This document shows positions 25,072-34,454 of a DNA stretch of 64,000 nt, piece after piece (position 1 is the first letter of the stretch; each line of letters begins with the position of its first letter). The notes below the pieces were generated by a model. That model worked only from the letters and a program-made list of their open reading frames with translations. It was not told the DNA's origin and did not search any database. Source of the DNA: Listeria ivanovii subsp. ivanovii (GTDB lineage: Bacteria; Bacillota; Bacilli; Lactobacillales; Listeriaceae); NCBI RefSeq assembly GCF_900187025.1, contig NZ_LT906478.1, positions 2,774,001 to 2,838,000 of the forward strand, read 5' to 3'. The position numbers and the translations under genes are program-made.

Positions 25072-26795
25072 TATACTTCCTCCAATTGGGCTTTAACTAA
25101 ATCGTAATAGAAACCTTTTTTCTCAAGTAGTTCGTCATGTGTACCTGTTTCAACCACAGCCCCATGGTCGAGAACAATTATCCGGTCCATTTCAAGCATC
25201 CAGTGCAAGCGATGTGTTGCAAAAAAGACCAGTCGATTTTCAAATAAATCTAGCATCGGCTTTTTTAGTTCGTATTCTGTTTCAATATCTAAATGAGCAG
25301 TTGGTTCGTCCATTAATACAACCGGACGATCAGTCAAGAAAGCCCGCGCAAGTGCCACGCGCTGTTCTTGTCCGCCACTCAGCATTCTACCAGATTCCCC
25401 GACAAGCGTTTCGTATCCATTTTCAAGTCCGGCAACTAACTGATTTAAACCAGCTGATTCCGCCGCTTTTTCTATCTCTGCTTCTGTAGCATTAGGATGG
25501 TAAAACCGGATATTTCCAGCAATTGTATCATGAAAAAGATACGGGTGTTGTGGAATATAGGTTACTTGTGTTTGCCAGTCCGGCGATGAGAGCGTGTCAC
25601 CAACTTTACCTTTACAGCGAAACTCACCAGAAGTAGGGTTTAAAAAGCCACTTAATACATCAATCAGCGTCGATTTCCCAGCACCAGTTGCACCAATAAT
25701 CCCGATTTTCTCAAAACCATTTACTGTAAAACTTGCTTGATGTAGTGATTCTGCATCACCATCGCCATGTTTAACCGTAATATTTTCAAATGAGAAATTC
25801 GTATTTTCATCAAAAGTCGTTAGTGAAAGAGCACTGTCTTCATGTTTTTCATTCTTAGCACGATCAATAATTCCTTGAATAACTCGTCCAGCTTCTTGTC
25901 CGTCAAGTGTCGCGTGGTAATCCGAGCCAACCTCACGCACTGGCAAAAAATACTCTGGCGCAAGAATCAGCACACTTAACGCAATTGGCAGGTTCATATT
26001 GCCATCAATCAAGCCAAGTCCAAGAAATAACGCCACAAGGGCAATCGAAAGCATCGTAAAGAAGTCCATCGCAAACGACGACATAAAGGCCACACGCAAG
26101 GTTTTCATCGTCGCTTTTCGGTAACGCGAACTAACTGAAGCAATTTTCCCTTCATGTTCATGGCTTAACCCTAAGTATTTCAACGTTTCTAAGCCTTTTA
26201 ACGAATCGACAAAATGATTCGAAAGCACGCGATACGTTTCAAATTGCGAGTCTGCTTGTTTCTTTGCAGCTAGCCCTAAAATAATCATAAATACAATTAA
26301 AATTGGCAAAGTAATCATCAAAATAAAGGCCGATGTCCAGTCCTGAAATGCGATATAAATCCAAATCATCGCCGGAATAATTGCCATGTTCATCATTTTC
26401 GGTAGAAACAGCTCCAAATAATTTCGGAAATCTGCTACACCTTCCATCACCATCGTTACAACTTTCCCAGTTCCTTCCGCACGGGCAAAACGTGGACCAA
26501 GCGCAAACAAACTATCCAGCAACCCTTCCCGCATCGTTTTCGCTAAGTTAGAAGCATAACGGTAAACGATTTGTTTTTTCCATACATTCAAAAAGTGACG
26601 CAAGAAATAGGCCCCTGCAAAGAGACCTATTTGTAGTGTGACTGATTGAAATGCGTGCTCATGAAATAAATCTGTAATTGCACGAGCAAGCGTTATTGCC
26701 ATAACGATAATTGCAGCACCTTGAATAAGCGTGAAAACTGCGAGTATCGCCATTATTTTTTTAATTCCTTTGTAGTTCCTTAAATCTTTTCCCAT
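25071..26795 (-). CDS. cydC: ABC transporter for cytochrome bd assembly, CydC-type half
   Basis: Partner half-transporter of the following gene. Six helices are followed by an ATPase domain with Walker A GATGAGKST, signature LSGGQEQR, Walker B VLMDEPTAHLD and the H-loop ATHR. All ATP-site residues look canonical, unlike many exporters with one degenerate half. It overlaps the cydB stop by one base (TAATG). Length 574 aa is normal. Order cydA-cydB-cydC-cydD equals that of Bacillus subtilis. Confidence 0.93.
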   Translation of the reverse strand: MGKDLRNYKGIKKIMAILAVFTLIQGAAIIVMAITLARAITDLFHEHAFQSVTLQIGLFAGAYFLRHFLNVWKKQIVYRYASNLAKTMREGLLDSLFALGPRFARAEGTGKVVTMVMEGVADFRNYLELFLPKMMNMAIIPAMIWIYIAFQDWTSAFILMITLPILIVFMIILGLAAKKQADSQFETYRVLSNHFVDSLKGLETLKYLGLSHEHEGKIASVSSRYRKATMKTLRVAFMSSFAMDFFTMLSIALVALFLGLGLIDGNMNLPIALSVLILAPEYFLPVREVGSDYHATLDGQEAGRVIQGIIDRAKNEKHEDSALSLTTFDENTNFSFENITVKHGDGDAESLHQASFTVNGFEKIGIIGATGAGKSTLIDVLSGFLNPTSGEFRCKGKVGDTLSSPDWQTQVTYIPQHPYLFHDTIAGNIRFYHPNATEAEIEKAAESAGLNQLVAGLENGYETLVGESGRMLSGGQEQRVALARAFLTDRPVVLMDEPTAHLDIETEYELKKPMLDLFENRLVFFATHRLHWMLEMDRIIVLDHGAVVETGTHDELLEKKGFYYDLVKAQLEEV

Positions 26796-27808
26796 TAATA
26801 CGTCATTTTCTCCTTACTAGAAACGCGCTTACGGAAAACATAGTAACTCCATATTTGGTAACCAAGCACGAACGGCAAGAGTGTAACGGCAACAATGGTC
26901 ATCACACTTAGCGAATATTGCCCGGAAGCAGCATTTTCTATTGTTAAATCAAACGCACTGTTAATAGAACTGATCATTACGCGTGGGAATAGCGCCACGA
27001 AAATCGAACCAATCGTGAAGACAATTCCAAGCCCACCGAATGTAAATGCTAAAATATCGCGATCTTTCCAGATGAATAAAGCAGATAATACGTACATTAC
27101 CACTACTATCCCTATCATCAGTGGAACAAGAACAGGTCTAACTTGGAACATATCTGTATTGAAGTAAGCAAGTACAACAAAGATTAATAATACTGGTACT
27201 GTGATGAACCAAACCCGTTTCGCCATACGACGAGCACGGTCTTGAATATCATCTTCTGTACGTAATGTAATAAATAGCAATCCGTGAAGCAGACACATTA
27301 ACGTAATCGTCAGTCCACCCCAAACAGAAAATACAGTTATATAATCAAAGAATCCGGCATACATATCCATATCACTATTAATTGGCATACCTTGAATCAA
27401 ACTAGCAAATAGTACTCCAAATAGGAATGGCGGCAAAATACTACCGAAGAAAATCACCCAATCCCACGTTTTCACCCAAAGAGCAGAATCTTTTTGACCA
27501 CGGAATTCAAAAGAAACACCACGGCCGATTAAGGCAAGTAATAAGAACACTAGTGGAACATAGTATCCACTAAACATCGTTGCATACCAGTTAGGGAAAG
27601 CGGCAAAAATTGCACCCCCAGCTGTTAGTAACCACACTTCATTTGCATCCCAGAATGGTCCAATCGTATTTACGAGTACGCGACGTTCTAAAGCATTTCT
27701 AGCCATAAAGCGTGTAGACATCCCTACACCAAAGTCAAAACCTTCAAGGAAGAAGAATCCAATGAACAAGATGGCGATTAATAAAAACCATAACTCATTT
27801 AGTGACAA
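26795..27808 (-). CDS. cydB: Cytochrome bd ubiquinol oxidase subunit II
   Basis: This integral membrane subunit pairs with CydA in the high-affinity terminal oxidase. The N-terminus LNELWFLLIAILFIGFFFLEGFDFGVG is the family signature, followed by about eight more helices. The GTIGPFWDANEVWLL stretch reads here as NTIGPFWDANEVWLL. I prefer a TTG start at 27808, nine bases after AAGGGGG, because it aligns with MTLxxLWF starts of other CydB proteins (337 aa); an ATG at 27817 lies directly against the ribosome site. It overlaps the end of cydA by 14 bases. Confidence 0.95.
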   Translation of the reverse strand: MSLNELWFLLIAILFIGFFFLEGFDFGVGMSTRFMARNALERRVLVNTIGPFWDANEVWLLTAGGAIFAAFPNWYATMFSGYYVPLVFLLLALIGRGVSFEFRGQKDSALWVKTWDWVIFFGSILPPFLFGVLFASLIQGMPINSDMDMYAGFFDYITVFSVWGGLTITLMCLLHGLLFITLRTEDDIQDRARRMAKRVWFITVPVLLIFVVLAYFNTDMFQVRPVLVPLMIGIVVVMYVLSALFIWKDRDILAFTFGGLGIVFTIGSIFVALFPRVMISSINSAFDLTIENAASGQYSLSVMTIVAVTLLPFVLGYQIWSYYVFRKRVSSKEKMTY

Positions 27809-29201
27809 TGTTTGCATCCCCCTTATCAAACGGATCTACGGAAACTTCTTCTTTTTCTGGCTTGTGTCCGTCTGGTCCTTTTTTAATTTCACGAATAAAC
27901 AAGTACACCAAGAGAATTGCTAAAATTGTATAGATTGTGGAGAACGCAATTATCGAGAATAAAATTTGTCCGGATGATACGTTTGGCGATACTGCATCAG
28001 TCGTTTTCATGTAACCGAAAACTACCCATGGTTGCCGCCCAATTTCTGTCATAATCCAACCCATTGAGTTCGCTAGGAACGGGAATCCAATCATTGGAAT
28101 CATCAAACGTAAATACCATTTTGCATTAACGAGTTTTTTCTTCCAAGCAAGTACGATACCGATTAGCGCAAACATAATCATTAGCATACCAGCGCCAACC
28201 ATGATGCGGAAACTCCAAAATGCTGTTTTTACTGGTGGAATGTAATCACCCTCACCATATTTTTCTTCGTATTCTTTTTGCAACGTATTCATACCTTCTA
28301 CGCTACCACTTAATGTTCCGTAAGATAAGAAACTTAGCGCATATGGGACGTTGAGTTCCCAGTCGTTTTTCTTATTCTCCGGATCAATTTTGGCGAGCAT
28401 TGTCCACGGGGCTGGGTCGTCTGTATCTTCCCATATCCCTTCTGTTGCTGCCATTTTCATTGGTTGTGTTTTAACCAAGTATTGTGCTTGGGAGTGTCCA
28501 CTAAATGCAACACCAAATCCACCAATAACGGCCATTACCATTGCAATTTGGAATGATCGTTTAAAGAAAGCGACATCTTGTTTTTTGAGCATCTTATACG
28601 CACTGACACCGGCGATGAAAAAGGCCCCAGTGGCAAAGGCCCCGAATATAACGTGTGGGAACTCCACAAGTAGTTGTCCATTAGTAATTAATTGTAAAAA
28701 GTCATTCATTTCTGCACGGCCGTTTTTAAATTCAAAACCTACCGGATGTTGCATAAATGAGTTTGCTGCTAAAATCCAGAAACTAGACATGATTGTTCCG
28801 ATTGAAACCAGCCAAATACATGCTAAATGTAATTTTTTGCCTAGTTTATCCCAACCGAAAATCCACAGGCCGATAAAAGTAGATTCCATGAAGAATGCAA
28901 GTAACGCTTCAATAGCAAGAGGCGCCCCGAATACATCTCCAACAAATCTAGAGTAATCTGACCAGTTCATCCCAAACTGGAATTCTTGAATAATCCCGGT
29001 TACAACCCCTACAGCAAAGTTAATGAGGAATATGTGCCCCCAAAACTTCGACATTTTTTTGTAAATTTCTTTTCCTTTCACGACATACAACGTTTCCATA
29101 AGAGCAACCATAAATACAAGTCCAATTGAAAGTGGTACAAATAAGAAATGGAAAATCGTTGTTGATGCGAATTGAAAACGGGCTAAAAATAGTTTATCCA
29201 C
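27795..29201 (-). CDS. cydA: Cytochrome bd ubiquinol oxidase subunit I
   Basis: This heme-bearing, quinol-oxidising subunit has about nine helices. Expected heme ligands are visible: His18 (RFQFASTTIFHFLFVPLSIG, heme b595), His183 (FPHVIFGAFATGAF) and Met384 in GWIMTEIGRQPW (heme b558). The quinol loop GHSQAQYLVKTQPMKMAATEG is present and the Q-loop is the short Gram-positive form. Length is 468 aa. The frame starts at ATG after AAGGAGGAGAAAAG. It is the first gene of cydABCD, important for growth at low oxygen. Confidence 0.97.
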   Translation of the reverse strand: MDKLFLARFQFASTTIFHFLFVPLSIGLVFMVALMETLYVVKGKEIYKKMSKFWGHIFLINFAVGVVTGIIQEFQFGMNWSDYSRFVGDVFGAPLAIEALLAFFMESTFIGLWIFGWDKLGKKLHLACIWLVSIGTIMSSFWILAANSFMQHPVGFEFKNGRAEMNDFLQLITNGQLLVEFPHVIFGAFATGAFFIAGVSAYKMLKKQDVAFFKRSFQIAMVMAVIGGFGVAFSGHSQAQYLVKTQPMKMAATEGIWEDTDDPAPWTMLAKIDPENKKNDWELNVPYALSFLSYGTLSGSVEGMNTLQKEYEEKYGEGDYIPPVKTAFWSFRIMVGAGMLMIMFALIGIVLAWKKKLVNAKWYLRLMIPMIGFPFLANSMGWIMTEIGRQPWVVFGYMKTTDAVSPNVSSGQILFSIIAFSTIYTILAILLVYLFIREIKKGPDGHKPEKEEVSVDPFDKGDANIVTK

Positions 29202-29578
29202 CCTTTTCTCCTCCTTTTATGCTAAATAGTCCTGTTTTGTCCCTCGTTTCGCATCTTCCTTAAAAACCTTGTGAAAAACCACCCAAAGTGACGCGTTTAG
29301 TTGCTCTGTAATTCACAAAGCATTGCAATATAATATGTATTCACGTTTTTCACAGATTCAGGGACTAGTTAAGAAAGATTGTCACTTTATAATAAGTTCT
29401 ATCTGGAGTATATTTTATCCTATTTCTCTCCAAATTTATTTAGTACTTTAGATGTTATTTTAATCTGGTGAGATTGTGATGAATTTCTCAAGTCTTATGG
29501 GGCTGTACATGTTGATAAGACTTATTGCTTTTTATTTCACAAAAGCAGATAGATAATTGTTATTTTGTAAAACAGGTA
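29202..29578. promoter_or_regulatory. cyd upstream region with Rex-like half sites
   Basis: This 377-base gap separates cydA from tadA. On the minus strand TATTATATT near 29330 is a possible -10 box. TTTGTGAATTA and, on the plus strand near 29269, TTGTGAAAAAC each resemble one half of the Rex site TTGTGAAnnnnTTCACAA; neither is a full match. A nine-bp inverted repeat AAGTCTTAT/ATAAGACTT lies at 29490-29523, without a T-run on the tadA side. Redox control by Rex is known for Bacillus cyd and is only suggested here. Confidence 0.35.
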
Positions 29579-30049
29579 TTAAGACCTATCTGTTTTCTTC
29601 CTTTTTCGTAATTCTTGGAAGAAACTTTTTAACATCTCGCTACTTTCGGCTTCCATTAATCCCGATTCCACTTCGCAAGTATGATTAAACCTGTCATCTT
29701 GTAGTAAATTCATGAGTGAGCCTGCTGTTCCTGCTTTTGGATCTTTTGCTCCGTAATATACTTTAGTAATTCTTGAAAGCAAAATCGCTCCACTGCACAT
29801 TGGGCATGGTTCTAATGTGACATAAAGCTCTGCGCCACTTAATCGCCATGATTTTTGATGATTACAAGCATCTTGAATCGCAAGTAATTCCGCATGGGTT
29901 ACCGCATTTTGGCTAGTTTCACGTAAGTTATGAGCACGACCAATAATTTCTCCATCTAAAACAACTACTGCACCAATCGGAACTTCTCCAATTTCTCGTG
30001 CTTTCTCGGCTTCTTCAAGCGCTTGTTGCATAAAGAAAGCTCGTTCCAT
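29579..30049 (-). CDS. tadA: tRNA-specific adenosine deaminase
   Basis: TadA converts A34 of tRNA-Arg(ACG) to inosine. The zinc site is complete: His52 and Glu54 in THAELLAI and Cys82/Cys85 in EPCPMCSGAI. IGAVVV and the KVYYGAKDPKAGTAG segment with LLQD fit the family. Length 156 aa. The ATG lies a few bases downstream of an AGGTGC ribosome site. In Bacillus the gene sits by the scr-dnaX region; here it lies about 10 kb from the SRP RNA gene with the cyd and surface-protein genes in between. Confidence 0.95.
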   Translation of the reverse strand: MERAFFMQQALEEAEKAREIGEVPIGAVVVLDGEIIGRAHNLRETSQNAVTHAELLAIQDACNHQKSWRLSGAELYVTLEPCPMCSGAILLSRITKVYYGAKDPKAGTAGSLMNLLQDDRFNHTCEVESGLMEAESSEMLKSFFQELRKRKKTDRS

Positions 30050-30243
30050 CTATGCACCTCATTTCTAAAAAGTCACTCACTGTCATTTTAGCATAGCTTA
30101 TGTTAGATGTAGGAACAATCTGCTCAAACTTTCACAGGAATACTTTTAGTTGCTTTCATAAGCTATTTATATTACCATATATTAATACTAGGTACTAAAA
30201 CAAAATTATCAAAATATACAATCTACTATAAAGGAGAATTATT

Positions 30244-31821
30244 ATGAATTCAGAGAACCTACTTGCTCCAGAACTTTATAATATTACCGACGAGATTGCT
30301 AAATTTAGTTCTGAAAAAACAGCTTTAATTTGGAGAAATGAACACGATGAAACAAAAACTTGGAGTTACCGCCACCTGCTTGAACAAGCGAATAAGTTTG
30401 CGAATGTTGCGAAAGATGCCGGCGTAAAAAAAGGCGATCATGTTATCGTAATGACTCCTCGCTTGCTCGAAACATATGCGATTTATATGGGCCTATGGAA
30501 AGCTGGAGCCATCATTATTCCCGCTTCCGAATTACTTAAAGCACACGATTTAGAATACCGCATCCATCATGCTAATGTGAAAGCAATTGTTTCTTATAAC
30601 GGAATGACTGCTGAATTTGATAAAATTAACGACATCCCATCTGTTGCCAAAAAGATTATTGTTGGCGAAAAATTAGCTGGTTGGGATCATTATGAAACAT
30701 TAATGGAACAGGCTTCAGTAGAATTCGAACGGGTGGAAACTTCCCGCGATGATGCATGCTTACTTGCTTTCACTAGTGGAACAACAGGTAATCCTAAAGG
30801 CGTTGTACATATTCATGGTTGGGGTTACGCGCATATTCGTATCGCAGCCGATCACTGGCTAGACATTCATGAAGACGATATTGTCTGGGCAACTGCAGGA
30901 CCCGGCTGGCAAAAATGGGTCTGGTCTCCATTCCTATCCGTTCTTGGAAAAGGCGCGACTGGTTTCATTTATAATGGCCGCTTCATTCCTGAAAAACAAC
31001 TCAACCTGCTTAGCGAAGAAAAAATCAACGTCCTATGCTGTACGCCAACAGAATATCGCTTAATGGCAAAAGTAAATAATTTGCGCGAACATGATTTAAG
31101 TTCCCTTCGCAGTGCTGTTTCAGCAGGTGAGCCACTAAACCGTGAAGTAATTCAAGTTTTCCAAGACAATTTTGACATTAAAGTTCGTGATGGTTATGGA
31201 CAAACAGAAAGCACATTATTGATTGGAACGCTTGTAGATACGCCAATTCGCCCCGGTTCAATGGGCAAACCAATTATGCCTGAGTATATGGCGATTATTG
31301 ATGCTGATGGAAATCCGGTTGGTGTTGGTGAAATCGGTGATATTGCAATGCGTAGAGATTTCCCAGCATTGTTTAAAGAATACTATAAAGAACCTGAACG
31401 CCTTCAAAAAGCGATTCGCGGTGACTATTTTGTTTCTGGCGACCGTGCAATTCGTGATGAGGATAATTACTACTGGTTCCAAGGTCGAAATGACGATATT
31501 ATTATTAGCTCTGGTTACACGATTGGACCTTTTGAAGTGGAAGACGCCTTGACTCATCACCCTGCTGTGAAAGAAGTAGCTGTTGTCGCAAGCCCTGATG
31601 AAATCCGCGGCACCGTCGTAAAAGCTTTCATCGTCTTAAAAGATGGTTACGAGGGCACAGACGACCTTGTTCACGAGCTGCAAACATTTACTAAGGAACA
31701 AACTGCTCCATATAAATATCCGCGCCGTATCGAGTTTGCAAGCGCTCTGCCAAAAACTGATTCTGGGAAAATTCGTCGTGTGGAATTACGTGATGCTGAA
31801 TTTGCAAGTGTGCATAAATAA
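30244..31821 (+). CDS. AMP-forming acyl-CoA synthetase (MACS-like)
   Basis: This enzyme activates a carboxylic acid to its CoA thioester through an acyl-adenylate. The phosphate loop AFTSGTTGNPKG (about 178-189), the YGQTES motif, the GDRA hinge region and the terminal catalytic Lys in PKTDSGKIRR are all present. The 525-residue length and the WATAGPGWQKWVWSPFLSVL segment resemble medium-chain acyl-CoA synthetases more than acetyl-CoA synthetase, which is about 650 aa. An ATG follows AAAGGAG. It is monocistronic with a strong terminator. The substrate is not determined. Confidence 0.88.
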   Translation: MNSENLLAPELYNITDEIAKFSSEKTALIWRNEHDETKTWSYRHLLEQANKFANVAKDAGVKKGDHVIVMTPRLLETYAIYMGLWKAGAIIIPASELLKAHDLEYRIHHANVKAIVSYNGMTAEFDKINDIPSVAKKIIVGEKLAGWDHYETLMEQASVEFERVETSRDDACLLAFTSGTTGNPKGVVHIHGWGYAHIRIAADHWLDIHEDDIVWATAGPGWQKWVWSPFLSVLGKGATGFIYNGRFIPEKQLNLLSEEKINVLCCTPTEYRLMAKVNNLREHDLSSLRSAVSAGEPLNREVIQVFQDNFDIKVRDGYGQTESTLLIGTLVDTPIRPGSMGKPIMPEYMAIIDADGNPVGVGEIGDIAMRRDFPALFKEYYKEPERLQKAIRGDYFVSGDRAIRDEDNYYWFQGRNDDIIISSGYTIGPFEVEDALTHHPAVKEVAVVASPDEIRGTVVKAFIVLKDGYEGTDDLVHELQTFTKEQTAPYKYPRRIEFASALPKTDSGKIRRVELRDAEFASVHK

Positions 31822-31825
31822 CATG

Positions 31826-31862
31826 AAAGCCGGCTAGCATTAGTTTGCTAACCGGCTTTTTT
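31826..31862. terminator. Bidirectional terminator
   Basis: The stem AAAGCCGGCTAGC/GCTAACCGGCTTTT (one mismatch) has T-runs on both strands. It lies between the converging acyl-CoA synthetase and NagB-like genes. Confidence 0.85.
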
Positions 31863-32580
31863 ATATATTCAATTCACTCGCTGCTTCCTTGTCCAATACA
31901 ACTGTAAAATTAGGATGCAATTGAAAAATCGAGCTTGGGACTTCTTCAGTAACTTCTCCTTGTAAAGCTTTTTTAATAATGGCTGCTTTTTTCTTCCCGT
32001 TTGCGAACATTATTACTTCTTTCGTATTCATGACATTTTTGGGACCCATCGTTACATAATATTCTGGTACTTTCTCCGGATCTCCACCTACTTCACCGAG
32101 CAAAATATCGTGCATATCTGGACGCGACTCCACTGAAACAAGCCGAGTTTCATCACCAAACTTAGTCACGCCCGGCAAATTTCCACAAAAATGGCCATCT
32201 TCTCCAATCCCAATCAAAATCGCATCCAGTCCTCCGACACGTTTCAAATGCGCCTCATGCTCGGTATAGTTTTTCGTATCAAGCACATGAATTTGCTCTT
32301 CCGGAATTCCCGCTGGATCAAAATACATTTCCTTTAAATTACCAACAGTCACACCAAATTTTTCTTCACCAATTGGAATTTCATCAAAATTATAATAGCA
32401 GACATTTTTAAGCGGTGCCTTCTCACGCAGTTCACTCACCAACATTTCGTACATTCGTTTTGGCGTCGAACCTGCCGTAATTGCCAGATGAACTTCTTTA
32501 TCTTGATACATCTTCCCTAAAAGCAGCTGCATTGTTGTTTTACTCATATTTTCATAATCTTTTTCGATAATTATTTTCAT
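31861..32580 (-). CDS. NagB/6-phosphogluconolactonase-family sugar-phosphate isomerase
   Basis: The Rossmann-like SIS/NagB fold is shown by ITAGSTPKRMYEML, NFDEIPIG and GIGEDGHFCGNLPG. True glucosamine-6-phosphate deaminase has NLDEY and GxDGHIGFNEPG at the last two, so NFDEIPI and HFCGNLPG mark a paralogue. It may act on another amino-sugar phosphate or a lactone. Length 239 aa is typical. It is transcribed alone, divergently from a MerR-type regulator. I withhold the nagB symbol for these reasons. Confidence 0.8.
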   Translation of the reverse strand: MKIIIEKDYENMSKTTMQLLLGKMYQDKEVHLAITAGSTPKRMYEMLVSELREKAPLKNVCYYNFDEIPIGEEKFGVTVGNLKEMYFDPAGIPEEQIHVLDTKNYTEHEAHLKRVGGLDAILIGIGEDGHFCGNLPGVTKFGDETRLVSVESRPDMHDILLGEVGGDPEKVPEYYVTMGPKNVMNTKEVIMFANGKKKAAIIKKALQGEVTEEVPSSIFQLHPNFTVVLDKEAASELNI

Positions 32581-32596
32581 TTTTTCACCTCTCGCT

Positions 32597-32626
32597 TTGA
32601 ATTACCTTTATGGTAAAGTATATAGT
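32597..32626 (+). promoter_or_regulatory. MerR-type promoter/operator
   Basis: TTGAAT and TATAGT are 18 bases apart and frame the dyad TTACC-tttat-GGTAA. A dyad inside a long spacer is the hallmark of MerR-family operators. It precedes the MerR gene by about 35 bases, suggesting autoregulation. Confidence 0.6.
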
Positions 32627-32660
32627 AACTATAGAGTCAAGAGGAAAGGATGATAAATAA

Positions 32661-33395
32661 ATGACACCTCTTTTATCCATTGGTGAGATGGCGAAAAAAA
32701 GCCAACTCTCCATTCAGCGACTGCGCTATTACGACAAAATCGGGCTATTGGTCCCAGCATTTACTGATCCTACTTCTGGATATCGCTATTATGAAGTAGC
32801 ACAAGAAGAACAGCTTAATTTTATTCAAGCCTTGCAATATATGGGCTTTTCTTTGAAAGCAATCAAACAATATCTTGATAAAAATACGCCTGAAAGCTTA
32901 CCCGAACTACTTGTTAAATATCAACAAAAGCTCCAAGAAGATGAAGCCCGTATTGCCCGTAAAAAATGGCTACTTAATCGGTTCCAATCACTTCTACATC
33001 GCGAACCTGAAAAATCACAATCCATGAAAACTACTAGACTAATACTTACAGAACCATTACAAATGCCTATTCATTCGACCATTTTAAATGATCCACTGTT
33101 TCATCAGGAAGTCCAAGCATTGATAAATCGCCTAAATCTTTCTAAAAGTTACTCGCAATTTCCGGGCTATTTGATGCTAGATGGACAGGCTTACATTTTC
33201 ATTGAGCTTGACCATTCCGTTAAAGCAGACGGAGAGCGCTCTTTGCAAACAAGCGAACGCAAGCCATTTTGCCTCCCGCAAAATTGGGAATTAAAATCCG
33301 AAAGCGAAAATTATCTTCTTCAAGAAACGGTTGCTTGGGTAGATAAAGAGTTAGTTCACGGCTATTCCTATGAAAAAAATTTATATTTTGAGTGA
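32661..33395 (+). CDS. MerR-family regulator with effector domain
   Basis: The N-terminal helix-turn-helix LSIGEMAKKSQLSIQRLRYYDKIGLL and wing (TSGYRYYEVAQ) are typical of BmrR/TipA-like MerR proteins. A coiled-coil segment (about 80-115) follows, then a C-terminal domain of about 120 residues resembling a shortened GyrI-like effector pocket. An ATG follows AGGAAAGGATG. It probably controls its own promoter and possibly the acetyltransferase immediately downstream. The ligand is unknown. Confidence 0.85.
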   Translation: MTPLLSIGEMAKKSQLSIQRLRYYDKIGLLVPAFTDPTSGYRYYEVAQEEQLNFIQALQYMGFSLKAIKQYLDKNTPESLPELLVKYQQKLQEDEARIARKKWLLNRFQSLLHREPEKSQSMKTTRLILTEPLQMPIHSTILNDPLFHQEVQALINRLNLSKSYSQFPGYLMLDGQAYIFIELDHSVKADGERSLQTSERKPFCLPQNWELKSESENYLLQETVAWVDKELVHGYSYEKNLYFE

Positions 33396-33447
33396 CATTT
33401 TCTGGGGAATGGTTATAATAGAAAGAAATAAAGTGGAGGTGAATGCC

Positions 33448-33894
33448 ATGGAAATCAAACAAATTGCAGCAAAAGACACTCAGGATATCAGACATCGGGT
33501 CCTTCGCCCAGAGCAACCGGAAAGTAATGCTATTTATAAAAATGATGATTTAGAAGGAGCTTTTCATTTAGGCGCTTTTGAAAAAGATATTTTAGTTGGT
33601 GTTGCCAGTTTTTATCCAGAAAAATCAGCAATCATCATGGCACCTGCGCAGTACAGGATTCGAGGTGTGGCGGCAGAACGTGGGATGCGCTTAAAAGGTG
33701 TAGGTTCCGCTTTACTTGCAGCTGGCGAAGCGGAAATTTGGAAGCAGGATGTAGAGATTATCTGGTGTAATGCGCGGATTGTCGCAGTCGGTTTTTATGA
33801 AAAACATGGTTATCGTAAAGTTGGTAAATCGTTTGTTATCCCAGGAATCGGCGAGCATTATTTAATGACAAAAGTGAACCCAGTGGAGTCGTAA
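33448..33894 (+). CDS. GNAT-family N-acetyltransferase
   Basis: A 148-residue cytoplasmic acetyl-CoA-dependent transferase. Motif A appears as YRIRGVAAERGMRLKGVGSALL, with the R-G-x-G-x-A pattern altered to R-L-K-G-V-G-S-A. The GFYEKHGYRKVGKSF segment is the usual end of the fold. The chosen ATG follows GTGGAGGTG; the longer open frame begins inside the MerR gene in another frame without a site. Substrate unknown; co-expression with the MerR regulator is possible given the 50-base spacing. Confidence 0.85.
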   Translation: MEIKQIAAKDTQDIRHRVLRPEQPESNAIYKNDDLEGAFHLGAFEKDILVGVASFYPEKSAIIMAPAQYRIRGVAAERGMRLKGVGSALLAAGEAEIWKQDVEIIWCNARIVAVGFYEKHGYRKVGKSFVIPGIGEHYLMTKVNPVES

Positions 33895-34121
33895 AATAAT
33901 GGATTCCTCTAAGTCTAGTAGCATGCAAATTAACTATTAATGTTTTTTCAAAATTAAATGATGCTATAATGAAAAAATAATCTCTAAAACTTTTTTAGAT
34001 TTTAGAGAAAAGTCTAGTGACTAGGACGTAACTAAAATCTAGCAAAAACAATTAAGAAAAATAAGTTTAACCGAATTTAATAGAGCACTCTTCCTTTATC
34101 CCATTTCTAGTTCCTGTAACA

Positions 34122-34355
34122 TCATCCCTTGTTTATTTCTAAATCTTTATACAACCAAAGTAACAGAAAAATAAGACTTATAATAAAAAATACTATAGGA
34201 ACTATTACTAGATGTGTTGTAAGTAAATTATAATCTGGACTTCCATCCATAAATCCAGACTTAATCGCTAACACACGAATAAATTGTAATGATTGAATCA
34301 AAAAAACTAATATAAGACCAATAATGCCATTTAACATAAAATATTTAAAGTTCAC
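34122..34355 (-). CDS. Small two-TM membrane protein, unknown
   Basis: A protein of 77 residues with two hydrophobic segments (MLNGIIGLILVFLIQSL and HLVIVPIVFFIISLIFLLLWLY) and a short charged tail. A GTG start at 34355 has GAGAGGG eight bases upstream; the ATG at 34376 has no clear site. It lies at the edge of an AT-rich stretch of broken genes and is divergent from a secreted peptide gene. No family is recognised; an immunity-like role for the neighbour would be speculation. Confidence 0.5.
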   Translation of the reverse strand: MNFKYFMLNGIIGLILVFLIQSLQFIRVLAIKSGFMDGSPDYNLLTTHLVIVPIVFFIISLIFLLLWLYKDLEINKG

Positions 34356-34454
34356 TAAATCATCCCTCTCTGTCATTTATCTCACTTGTATTTTTTCTCA
34401 CATTCAAGTTACCATATTATTACTGAGATGAAAACAAAAAAGGGAGATACATTT

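Noticed and set aside
28351-28956. 201-codon open frame antisense to cydA
   Set aside because: It has no ribosome site or family resemblance and is explained by codon bias of the highly conserved cydA on the other strand.
31861-32580. True glucosamine-6-phosphate deaminase (nagB)
   Set aside because: The NLDEY and GHIGFNEPG active-site segments are replaced by NFDEIPI and GHFCGNLPG, so only family membership is claimed.
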